A stretch of 64,000 nt of DNA from Mucilaginibacter sp. SG564 (GTDB lineage Bacteria > Bacteroidota > Bacteroidia > Sphingobacteriales > Sphingobacteriaceae). The stretch covers positions 62,001-126,000 of the forward strand of contig NZ_JABGNA010000010.1 of assembly GCF_013149275.1 (NCBI RefSeq), in the 5' to 3' direction. Both the position numbers and the translations under genes were made by a program. Below are positions 25,795 through 33,804 of the stretch, piece after piece; within the stretch, counting starts at the first letter, position 1, and each line of letters opens with the position of its first letter. The notes beneath the pieces were generated by a model. It searched no databases, had not been told where the DNA came from, and worked only from the letters and a program-made list of their open reading frames with translations.

Positions 25795-25980
25795 AAAAAG
25801 AGAACTTCTCTAATTTACAACTCGCGGTTATCATTCGGTTAATCCCTAAACAGAGCGTTTTTACCCCGTTTGAAATTATCTTTAAATAGCGAAGACCTTG
25901 CGATGATGTTAAACAAGAAATTGCGGACAAATTGATGGATTTCGCATAACCAGCCTTAAAGGCTTAGGCTTATGATTGAA

Positions 25981-26202
25981 TTAGGGCTTTGGTATATAAG
26001 TCCTGTTTTCGCAATAGGGCATTTGTTTTTTCAGTTGCCAGGACAACCTTAGTTCATCGTCGAATATAACGACATAAGCAGACAAACATGGGATGGCGAC
26101 TTTACCGCCCAAAACAGCCCCACCGGAACGGCTGTATAAGCGGACATTCATACCCTGCAATTCAAGCGCACAACATTCCATTCTTACCAGTTGAGCAACC
26201 AA
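25981..26202 (-). pseudogene. Possible decayed mobile-element frame
   Basis: 73-codon minus-strand frame with segments such as SGGAVLGGKVAIPCL and LSWQLKKQMPYCENRTY that I associate only loosely with intergenic parts of Bacteroidota conjugative elements. The GC-rich block just beside it fits such an origin. No intact mobilisation gene is present. Low confidence. Confidence 0.25.
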
Positions 26203-26467
26203 TAGCGCGTAGCCGGGGAAAATGTCAAGGCCGGGCGGGGCCTCTGAAAGCGAACAACTCCCGCCCGCTTGTGTAGCCTTGACGTTTTATCCCGGCGTGG
26301 GCTAACTTCGCTGTATTGGTGAATGAGAATGTAATATTGGGGCAAGGGGAAAAGCAAGTCGGTTATGAACGCAGCGAATTTCCGTCTTGCTGCGGGAGGT
26401 GAGGCCGGCGGTAGCAGGCAACCCGCTCTATCGCGGGTAGCGTGCAGCCGCTGGCCGCAACCGGGGT

Positions 26468-26620
26468 TTATTCTTTAGTTTCGTCAATGCTTAACGACCG
26501 GATCTCGTTTTTGATCCATGCCTCTACCTCTTTCTTAGCGTCCCTGCTGACTTTAGCGACTTCATCGCACTGAGGTATTAGTTCCAGGGTCATACCTCGA
26601 TACAGGCTCTTTTCTTTAAT
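26468..26620 (-). pseudogene. Unidentified C-terminal gene fragment
   Basis: Minus strand open for about 50 codons to a stop at 26468, reading MTLELIPQCDEVAKVSRD and ending SLSIDETKE: an amphipathic, charged tail without a credible start upstream (a stop precedes it). Looks like a leftover 3' end of a larger gene; family not recognised. Confidence 0.3.
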
Positions 26621-26747
26621 TTATTCGGGTAGGTGGTGGAGTAAGTTTTCATATAGATGACTCTCAAGGCCTAAATTTTACTTTTGAGACTGCCTCTCAA
26701 ATAAATTCAATGATCATGAGCTAACGGCTTTCGTAAAACATACGCCC

Positions 26748-26793
26748 AAAGAAAAGAGGTTGTTTTCACTAATGAGAACAACCTCTTTTCTTT
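26748..26793. terminator. Perfect 17-bp hairpin, terminator-like
   Basis: AAAGAAAAGAGGTTGTT is followed 12 bases later by its exact reverse complement. The A/T-rich outer stem gives T runs in both directions. It terminates no intact gene, so it is likely a leftover of a lost gene. Confidence 0.75.
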
Positions 26794-26905
26794 AGCTTTG
26801 TGGAGTAATTTATATCTTTCGAAAATGTGGGTAGCGGAGCATGTCTGAAAAGTTGCAATATGACGAAATAATCAGTGCGACTAAAAGGTTTCAAAATATC
26901 CTTAT

Positions 26906-27001
26906 ATGCAGGACGCGCTTGACCTGATCGAATTTGTAAATGGCGATGCCAGCACCAAATGGGGCAAGCTGCGTACCGATCTTGGCCACTATTGTCGATG
27001 A
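26906..27001 (+). pseudogene. Fragment of a GH51 alpha-L-arabinofuranosidase
   Basis: 31 codons reading MQDALDLIEFVNGD, then ASTKWGKLRTDLGH, before a stop. The pattern ALDLIEFANG...SKWGKLRAxxGHPEPF is characteristic of GH51 arabinofuranosidases, just before their acid/base NEQW region. Upstream and downstream sequence is unrelated and the match ends at GH. This is an internal fragment of a roughly 500-650-residue gene, i.e. a relic; it implies a GH51 gene existed here or was copied here. Confidence 0.6.
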
Positions 27002-27308
27002 AGTTCAAAAAAGGTTGTTAGTTTATTAATTCTATGATCTGAATCAGCAGACTGATGGGAATCTGGCCACTATCTGTTTAGCTTGTAGATTATGTTCAAA
27101 CAAAAGGTCTTTAGCTTGCACAGGTCCCGAAGCTTCAACATTTCTCAAACAGTTGGATCTCAAGATTAATCGACTTGCTTTCGGTACTCAATTGCATATA
27201 AACCGGAACAAAAATAAAAATGCCTCTGCAATCGGATTCTTTTATATGTTTCCTCAATTCTCTAAACAGATAATTATGGGTCTCCAAAATTGAAAAGCCA
27301 CTGTTATC

Positions 27309-28304
27309 TCATCGATAAATTTCTATTTTATCATTTGTTATATGAACAGGCAGCCATAAGTAGGTTGATTTCTCCAGGTCGGTTTTATTCCATCTGTCGC
27401 CCATAAAAATAAATGTACCCGGCTTGTTTGCTACAGGCAGTACAAATCCCCCCTGCGAAAAAAAGGATACTTCGGCGTTTACTCCTTTACATGGATTTTC
27501 ACGTTCTGTCCATGGCCCCATGATGTGATCGGCAACAGCATAAGAAGCTGCATTAGGCGACCAGCCAGAACAGCCGGACGTAATTAAAAAGTATTTGCCC
27601 TCGTTTTTAAAAATAGCCGGGCTTTCCCTCCCTTTGTCCACCAATATCCGGGTATACGTTTTTGTTGGTTTCAGGTAATCATCGCTTAGCAAACAAACAT
27701 GCATAGTATTGTTATTCTCGGACGAATAAATAAGATAAGCCTTTCCATCATCGTCTTTAAACAAGGTCATATCTCTTAACATCTGGTCGTTAGGTTTTAC
27801 ACTGCCCAGGTATTTATAGGGTCCGAAAGGCTTATCGCTTATGGCAACACCTCCCCGGGAATAACTATAGTCATTCTTGTCTATATGCATCCACATCACA
27901 AATTTCTTTGTACGCTCATTATAAATCACCTTGGGCCTTTCAATAACCCTACCAGTATCCAGGTCATAACCGGGATTATTTGTAGTAGGCTTTAAAACCA
28001 CACCCCTGTTTTTCCAATGTTTAAGATCTGTAGAAGAATAACAGGAAACCCCTCCGGCCGGAACCCGGAAGTCTTCCCAGCTCTGCTTAGGGACAAGCCA
28101 GGTTTTACCTTTCTTTACTTCACCAAAAAGATAATAAACACATTTGTAATACAATACCCCGGCCCCATGTGCATTAACAGGTTTTCCATCTGTATCCATC
28201 AAAACATCGTTATCAGAACGCCGGTCATTCACAGCGTGTATACACTTTGAAAGCGACAAGCTGTTACAGGCTATCAGTAACAAAAAAAGCAGGGTATATT
28301 TCAT
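27309..28304 (-). CDS. GH43-family glycosidase (galactan/arabinan-type), probable lipoprotein
   Basis: 331 residues; a very short leader with Cys (LLLIACNS) suggests a lipoprotein. Five-bladed propeller features of GH43: LMDTDGKPVNAHGAGVLYY (catalytic base region), VIERPKVIYNERTKKFVMWMH, DMTLFKDDDGKAYLIYSS and GRESPAIFKNEGKYFLITSG (acid region). The NAHGAGVLYYK-like start is shared with the exo-beta-galactanase-like GH43 subfamilies; specificity is otherwise uncertain. It follows the GH29 gene by 10 bp on the same strand, so the two form an operon. Confidence 0.88.
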   Translation of the reverse strand: MKYTLLFLLLIACNSLSLSKCIHAVNDRRSDNDVLMDTDGKPVNAHGAGVLYYKCVYYLFGEVKKGKTWLVPKQSWEDFRVPAGGVSCYSSTDLKHWKNRGVVLKPTTNNPGYDLDTGRVIERPKVIYNERTKKFVMWMHIDKNDYSYSRGGVAISDKPFGPYKYLGSVKPNDQMLRDMTLFKDDDGKAYLIYSSENNNTMHVCLLSDDYLKPTKTYTRILVDKGRESPAIFKNEGKYFLITSGCSGWSPNAASYAVADHIMGPWTERENPCKGVNAEVSFFSQGGFVLPVANKPGTFIFMGDRWNKTDLEKSTYLWLPVHITNDKIEIYR

Positions 28305-28314
28305 TTATCGTTAA

Positions 28315-29691
28315 TTAATTCTGATTGTCTTGGGTTTTTAACACCAGGGTGGTTACCAGTGAATCTAATTGTACTGTTGCCAGGTTAAGACTGATGCCAG
28401 TTGTGTCCTGATGAAATTTAACTTTTTTACCATGCAATACGGTACATGCCGTGATAACCTGCTTAATTGGTGGTAATTTAACAACGCTTTCACCTGTTGG
28501 CATTTTCAACAGGTGAATATATATTTTATTGCCTCTGCAGGTTGCTCCATAAAAATCATCAACAGGTTGAAAAGGTCCGGGACGCGTTTGATATATGCCT
28601 TCGCCATTTTTCGCTAACCACTTCCCCACTTCTTTCAGCCGCTCCACATGTGAAGGAGGAATGACGCCATCCGGGTCCGGTCCTACATTTAATAATATAT
28701 TCCCCCCGCGGTCAACCGTATTAACAAGCATATCTATAATCCGTTTCAAGGGCATCAATCGCTGAGCTTTATTATATCCCCAGCTTGTTTCATTAAGGTT
28801 CAGGCATTTTTCCCAGGGAAAGGGGATAATGGGCCCCTTAACATCTGCGCCGCCTTCGTCGGTCTGGAAATCACCAACCATTCCTGACCTTGGGTTAATG
28901 ACCACATCCGGGTTATAGCTGCGTACCATGGCATTAAGTTTTAACGGCTCCCAAAACCATGCCGCGTCGGCATCAGTACCTTTATGCGCCAGCCAGCCGC
29001 CATCGTACCACAAGATATCTATTTTGCCATAGTTTTTCATGAGCTCTTCTACCTGCCCATACGTTTGTTTCTTAAGCAGCGCGGCATTGTCAGGAAGTCC
29101 CTTAGGGTCGAAATAACCGGGAAAACGCCAGTCCAGCGGAGAGTAATAAATGCCTACATAGAGCCCCGCCTTACGGCAAGCATCGGTATACTCCTTTACA
29201 AAATCGCGGTGAGCAGCAGTTTCCCAACTATCAAAATGCTGATAACTTGAGGGGCTGTTCCAAAGGGCAAAACCATCATGATGCCTGCTAACCATTACCA
29301 TATACTTCATGCCAGCCTCTTTCGCCACCTTAGCCCATTCCGCAGCACTGAAATGCTTCGGATCAAACTGATCAGCCAGTTTGGCATATTCCCCGGCCGG
29401 TATCTTTTGGTTGAACATGGTCCATTCACCTGTGGCCGGAATTGCATATAGGCCCCAATGGATGAACATTCCAAATTTCTGGTCTTCCCACCATTGCATC
29501 TTTTCGGGCGGCAGATTGGAACCCGGGCCTGATACGCCCTGCCCCACACCTTTTAACGAAGGATAGATCTTTCCTTTCTCCATTGATTTTTTTTCCACCT
29601 CGCTCATTTGCTGGCTCTTTGCGATAAAAGAATGCCAAATAAGCATTAACATAAGCCCGGCTGCAATAATTTTCATTTTTTGTTTCAACAT
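28315..29691 (-). CDS. GH29 alpha-L-fucosidase (class A-like)
   Basis: 458 residues; signal peptide (about 1-25). GH29 landmarks: QKFGMFIHWGLYAIPATGEW, YMVMVSRHHDGFALW, nucleophile Asp in IDILWYDGGW and GGNILLNVGPDPDGVIP. Hydrolyses alpha-L-fucose from glycans in the periplasm. Differs clearly in sequence from the two other GH29 genes in the window (42848, 60859), which share WYARNMY/WYARGMY motifs. First gene of an operon with the GH43 enzyme. Divergent from the GH5-ricin gene across about 980 bp. Confidence 0.92.
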   Translation of the reverse strand: MLKQKMKIIAAGLMLMLIWHSFIAKSQQMSEVEKKSMEKGKIYPSLKGVGQGVSGPGSNLPPEKMQWWEDQKFGMFIHWGLYAIPATGEWTMFNQKIPAGEYAKLADQFDPKHFSAAEWAKVAKEAGMKYMVMVSRHHDGFALWNSPSSYQHFDSWETAAHRDFVKEYTDACRKAGLYVGIYYSPLDWRFPGYFDPKGLPDNAALLKKQTYGQVEELMKNYGKIDILWYDGGWLAHKGTDADAAWFWEPLKLNAMVRSYNPDVVINPRSGMVGDFQTDEGGADVKGPIIPFPWEKCLNLNETSWGYNKAQRLMPLKRIIDMLVNTVDRGGNILLNVGPDPDGVIPPSHVERLKEVGKWLAKNGEGIYQTRPGPFQPVDDFYGATCRGNKIYIHLLKMPTGESVVKLPPIKQVITACTVLHGKKVKFHQDTTGISLNLATVQLDSLVTTLVLKTQDNQN

Positions 29692-30672
29692 AATTTTGGC
29701 TTCAAAATGTGATCACTTAAATAATCAACACAGTCATTTTTGTATTTATTAGATTAAATTGGTTAACTGAACGTTTAAAATTGTCATACAAATCCACCTA
29801 ATATGGTCACATAGTAATGATCAGGCAACAATTCAACTAATACTGCCCTGTTGGTATGAAAGCTTTAATACAAAAACTTACGTGAAATTTATTTTTTATT
29901 TAGGTTCATTGACGTTTCCGGCATTCCTACTTTAATTAATATTCGCCATTCTCCGAACTGTTAAATAGTATTATACGGATAAGCTCAAAATTAATTAAAG
30001 TCGTATTCGATGAGTTACCTAAATCAGACTTTATTTTGTACGAACACGACATTCCGCTGGCATCTTTAAAACATACCTCATTTATATAGAGTTGTTCAAT
30101 TTAGCTTAATTTAATCCTGGCAGGAAGCAATGAAAGTATTAAATAATAAAATTCAATTAAGGATACGGACAGAACTTCCTTCTCAATGGAATTGTGATAA
30201 AACTTACGCCGTTGGTTCGGGGGCCTATTAACCAATCGTATCGAAAAGCAGCATAATTTGTTAGGCTTTCGCAGAATCATGACAATATGAGACCACAAAT
30301 GGCTAAAGAACGAAATACCCATAAATACAAGCAAGCAAAATCGAATCAAAACTAAAACCAGATAATTCGACCAAAAACACTCCTAAGATTCTAACAGCAA
30401 TAAAGTATCAATTAACCAATAGATAATTAAAGTTTTTTGAATGATCATCTCATGAACAGCGTAAATTTCTTATAAATTAAACATTTAGTACCCTATTTAT
30501 TCACTTTCGTGACCTTGTAGCTCTATATTTTTGTCACTAAACCAATAGGCCAAAGTGGCTTTACGCCCGAATAACCTTATAATTTCAAAATAGAAGCATA
30601 ATCATCAAAACAAAAAGTGTTTGAGCATGCGGCTCTATTTACTTGTTTTTGCATAACCAATTAAACCATCAT
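29692..30672. other. Long AT-rich divergent intergenic region
   Basis: 980 bp between the GH29 (minus) and GH5 (plus) genes. An 82-codon minus-strand frame at 30101-30349 lacks any motif, signal or start context and is not called. No copies of the promoter modules found elsewhere in the window were seen. It presumably holds both promoters. Confidence 0.5.
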
Positions 30673-32367
30673 ATGAGAAAACTAAACTACTTCATCGGCA
30701 TCCTGGTGATTTTATTATTCACCAGATGCCAAAAACAACAAATTATCAGCCCAAATGTTAAACAGCCTGTTTCCAAAACAGTTACCACATTGGCTATAAC
30801 CAGTTATCCAAATTACAACACATCTCCCCTACCGCCAGATCAAACGGGGGTAACCAGTACAGCCGCCCAGCTTGCATCAAAGTTTCAATTGGGTTGGAAT
30901 ATCGGCAACACACTGGAAGCGATAGGCGGTGAAACCTATTGGGGTAATCCAACGGTGACCCAGGCACTAATTGACGAAGTTAAAAAAGCCGGCTTTACAG
31001 CCGTGCGTATTCCTTGTGCCTGGAATCAGTATGCCGACAGCGCTACTGCCAAAATCCAACAAACATGGCTTAATAGGGTACAGCAAGTTGTCCAATACTG
31101 TGTGAACGACGGGTTATATGTGATACTAAACATCCATTGGGACGGGGGATGGCTGGAGAACAATTGTACTACCGCTGCACAGGCCGCAGTTAATGCCAGA
31201 CAAAAAGCCTTTTGGGAGCAAATAGCTACGCAAATGCGCGGTTTTGACGAGCATGTGATATTTGCCAGCGCCAACGAGCCTGCTGTATCCGACGCCACAG
31301 GGATGAGCGTGCTGCTTTCCTATCATCAAACTTTTGTTAACGCGGTCAGATCAACCGGGGGGCATAACAGTTACAGGGTGCTGCTTGTCCAAGGGCCAAG
31401 CACTAATATTGACGGCACCAACAATTTAATGAATACACTCCCTACAGATCCGGCAAGCAACCGTTTAATGGTTGAAGTACATTATTATGACCCGGCTCAG
31501 TTTTGTTTTTTGACATCGGATGCAAGCTGGGGTAATATGTTCTATTATTGGGGCAGCGGGTATCATTCTACAACCGACGCTTCACGAAATGCTACTTGGG
31601 GTGAAGAGTCATATATGACTTCAGAACTTTCGTTGATGAAAACAAAGTTTGTTGATAAGGGCATTCCTGTTATGCTGGGAGAATATGCAGTAAACCGCAG
31701 ATTAGGCCTTACCGGCGATGCCTTAAACCTGCAACTTGCAAGCAGAGGTTATTACCTTAATTATTTTGTCCACCAGGCGTTACAATATGGGTTAAAACCA
31801 TTTTATTTTGATTCCGGTGGTACGGACTCAACCAACCCGGGTAGAATTATTAACAGGCAGAACAACAGCATTTACGACCAGCAAGGCTTAGCCGCAATTA
31901 TGCAGGGAGCGCAAAATAACACCTCTTCAACAATTCAGGTTGGCCAGGTTTACCAGATTTACAGCAGGAACAGTTTTAAAGCCCTGGAATTTGCGGGCTG
32001 GGGAACTGCAAATCAGACCCAAGCCGATCAATGGGATTACGTAACAGGGGCAAATCAGCAATTTAAAGTAGAAGATGCGGGAGGTGGCTATTACAGGTTA
32101 ACCCCTATGCATGCTACAGGAAAGTGTTTGGAAGTTTATGGCGGGAACACAGGTAACGGCGGACAAGTAGATCTATGGGATTACAATGGTGGTTCAAATC
32201 AAAAATGGTCAATTCAGATAACCGACAACGGATATTATAAGATCATCAACGCAAATAGTGGAAAGGCTTTGGATGTTACCGGGGCATCGCTCAATAACGG
32301 TGTTGCAGTTACTCAATGGACTTACTCAGGAAACCGAAATCAGCAATGGGGATTTGTAAAAATATAA
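30673..32367 (+). CDS. GH5 endo-glucanase (xyloglucanase-like) with ricin-type lectin domain
   Basis: 564 residues from ATG 30673 (MRKLNYFIGILVILLF), giving a lipoprotein Cys in FTRCQKQ; the frame opens earlier, at 30643. GH5 catalytic domain (about 55-405): LGWNIGNTLEA, acid/base Glu in ASANEPAV, nucleophile Glu in MLGEYAVNR, and HIHWDGG-like substrate cleft residues. The fold type is that of GH5 subfamily 4, which cuts xyloglucan, mixed-linkage glucan or cellulose. The C-terminal beta-trefoil (about 425-564) has three QxW-type repeats (DQWDYV, DLWDYN, TQWTYS). It is a paralog of the GH5 at 39965 but carries a different accessory domain. A clear terminator follows. Confidence 0.93.
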   Translation: MRKLNYFIGILVILLFTRCQKQQIISPNVKQPVSKTVTTLAITSYPNYNTSPLPPDQTGVTSTAAQLASKFQLGWNIGNTLEAIGGETYWGNPTVTQALIDEVKKAGFTAVRIPCAWNQYADSATAKIQQTWLNRVQQVVQYCVNDGLYVILNIHWDGGWLENNCTTAAQAAVNARQKAFWEQIATQMRGFDEHVIFASANEPAVSDATGMSVLLSYHQTFVNAVRSTGGHNSYRVLLVQGPSTNIDGTNNLMNTLPTDPASNRLMVEVHYYDPAQFCFLTSDASWGNMFYYWGSGYHSTTDASRNATWGEESYMTSELSLMKTKFVDKGIPVMLGEYAVNRRLGLTGDALNLQLASRGYYLNYFVHQALQYGLKPFYFDSGGTDSTNPGRIINRQNNSIYDQQGLAAIMQGAQNNTSSTIQVGQVYQIYSRNSFKALEFAGWGTANQTQADQWDYVTGANQQFKVEDAGGGYYRLTPMHATGKCLEVYGGNTGNGGQVDLWDYNGGSNQKWSIQITDNGYYKIINANSGKALDVTGASLNNGVAVTQWTYSGNRNQQWGFVKI

Positions 32368-32384
32368 GGAACTCCTAATTAAAA

Positions 32385-32425
32385 ACCAAATCCCGAACGG
32401 ATATTTCATTCGGGATTTGGTCTTT
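32385..32425 (+). terminator. Terminator after GH5-ricin gene
   Basis: ACCAAATCCCGAA pairs perfectly with TTCGGGATTTGGT around an 11-base loop, followed by CTTT. Located 18 bp after the stop. Confidence 0.85.
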
Positions 32426-32838
32426 AAACGAATTGTAGCCGGAATTACCGTATCTATATTACAAAATCAAAAATCTGGGATACTAAAAACGACGGCATAG
32501 TCCGCTTAATTAATTTAATTATCTCATCAAGCGTATTTAATCCAAGTATCATTCCTAATACCAAATCTGGTGTTTAAGAAAACATAAATTTCAAATATTG
32601 CTTTTCCTCCTGCTCCGTAATACGTGGAAAAGCAGGCTATCCTGATTTGGCAGGTTTATACCACAAGCATAGGGAATTCTACCTATGTTGACCCTCCCAG
32701 CCAGGAGATCATATTAAATCTCAAGTAACTTACTCCTACCCTGATATTAATTATCCGGATATTTTATTAGGCCGTTAACATCATATTTCTATTCAAAAAA
32801 ATATAAAATACTAAATATCAGATAGTTAAATAAGGTTT
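32426..32838. other. Intergenic region before the xyloglucan locus
   Basis: About 400 bp without a gene. A 35-codon open stretch near 32640-32730 ends in PPSQEIILNLK but has no start context or recognised family; possibly debris. The promoter module begins just after, at 32839. Confidence 0.4.
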
Positions 32839-32891
32839 ACATTTGTGCCCCCATTTGTAAACAATCGATTGCTTTCCGGCATTTAATTTTA
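32839..32891 (+). promoter_or_regulatory. Shared promoter module of the xyloglucan locus (copy 1)
   Basis: A 34-bp core (32839-32872) with ATTTGTGCCCC, ATTTGTAAACAA and the palindrome CAATCGATTG is 33/34 identical to 49639-49672 on the other strand. In both, exactly 11 bp later, comes TAATTTTA (32884-32891), which matches the Bacteroidota -7 element TAnnTTTG in seven of eight positions. CATTTGT occurs twice 12 bp apart inside the core, the tandem layout expected for an AraC-type HTCS DNA-binding domain. It lies 99 bp before the GH31 relic and the SusC operon. Confidence 0.7.
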
Positions 32892-32990
32892 CAACATTCA
32901 AACCGATGATAAATCTTGATATCAACTGATATGAGGTTTCTGTTCATCGGCTATAACCAATTAATATTATAACCCTAATTAACTAATACT

Positions 32991-33719
32991 ATGGCAAAAC
33001 ACGTACTATGGAGTACCTGTACTGTCTTTCTTGCTGCTTTAAGAGCACATGCTGGTGCACAAGCTGCCTATAAAAGTGTTGCCGACGGAATTATTATTAA
33101 TTCGCCGCAAAAATCAACACATGAAACACCCTTGCTGGGTATGCGAGTCATCTCAGACAAAATCCTCCGCGTTACAACTGTTTCTAAAAATGACTTCCAC
33201 CTAATCCAGATTTTGACAGCCATGGATCGGTCAAGCCAATCTGTTAATTGGAACATGGTTCAAAAAGGCAATCAAGTATTGCTGCCCAAATCATCAGTTA
33301 TAGCTCAAATAAGGCTTCTGGACAAGATGATCTTTAATGATAAAATAGACAAGCTTATCTTAAGTAAAAACGCAGAACCTTCATTTGCCTTTACATCAAA
33401 TAATATAGAAAGCCCTTGTCATATTACCCAAACCTTCAAGAGCCTGGCAAAAAAAGTCATCTATGACCTGGGACAGCAACAAAACAGGATCGTAAACTTT
33501 ATAAATCAATATCTGAAATTGTTGCGGAATACCATTGAGGCCGCGGCACCCTTTCTGACATTTAGCAAAAATCATAGCATTTTATTGGGCAATTACCCCT
33601 TAATCAAATTTGATGATACGCGTGATTATCAGTCGTTATCAGGGTTAAACTATTCGCTGATGATGCGTAACAAGCCTAATCTTCTGCATTTAGAATTGAA
33701 TAATAACCACCAAATATAA
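32991..33719 (+). pseudogene. GH31 alpha-xylosidase, N-terminal remnant only
   Basis: 242 residues with a signal peptide (to about 24). It matches, in order, the N-terminal domain of Bacteroidota GH31 alpha-xylosidases: VADGIIINSPQ, LGMRVISDKILRVTT, SVNWNMVQKGNQVLL, CHITQTFKSLAKKVIYDLGQQQNRIVN, PFLTFSKNHSILLGNY and FDDTRDYQSLSGL. Many family-typical residues are changed (for example YGLGQHQNG reads YDLGQQQNR) and the frame then stops. The catalytic barrel (about 700 residues, with the nucleophile in DxxE-type motifs) is absent. It is a decayed gene whose open frame has persisted. It is the first frame after the shared promoter module. Confidence 0.75.
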
Positions 33720-33804
33720 CACCGGAAAAAAAGTAACCCTAAAGTTTTAAACACAAATCCAATTTTATGAACCAATTATTTACCAATCTAAATTTATTGA
33801 AAAG

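Larger units (their letters stand above)
25795..27308. other. Gene-poor region with gene debris
   Basis: 1.5 kb without an intact gene. In order: AT-rich spacer; a possible decayed minus-strand frame (25981-26202); a GC-rich block (about 26220-26470); a short minus-strand C-terminal fragment (26468-26620); a long perfect hairpin (26748-26793); a GH51 fragment (26906-27001); and about 300 bp with nothing recognisable before the GH43 gene. It marks a junction between the stress/hydrolase region and the glycan loci and may be a former insertion site. Confidence 0.6.

Noticed and set aside
26088..26276. Possible tRNA or frame near 26100-26270
   Set aside because: No cloverleaf with a consistent T arm could be formed on either strand; the frame has no start or motif.
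30101..30349. 82-codon minus-strand frame in the long intergenic region
   Set aside because: No recognisable domain, no supporting neighbour and no start context; the region is AT-rich non-coding DNA.
32640..32735. Short frame ending PPSQEIILNLK before the xyloglucan locus
   Set aside because: About 35 codons without start context or recognisable family; cannot be told from chance.
32862..32872. CAATCGATTG as a LacI/GalR operator
   Set aside because: The palindrome is part of a longer 34-bp conserved core with tandem repeats, and no LacI-type gene is in the window, whereas an HTCS is adjacent to copy 2.
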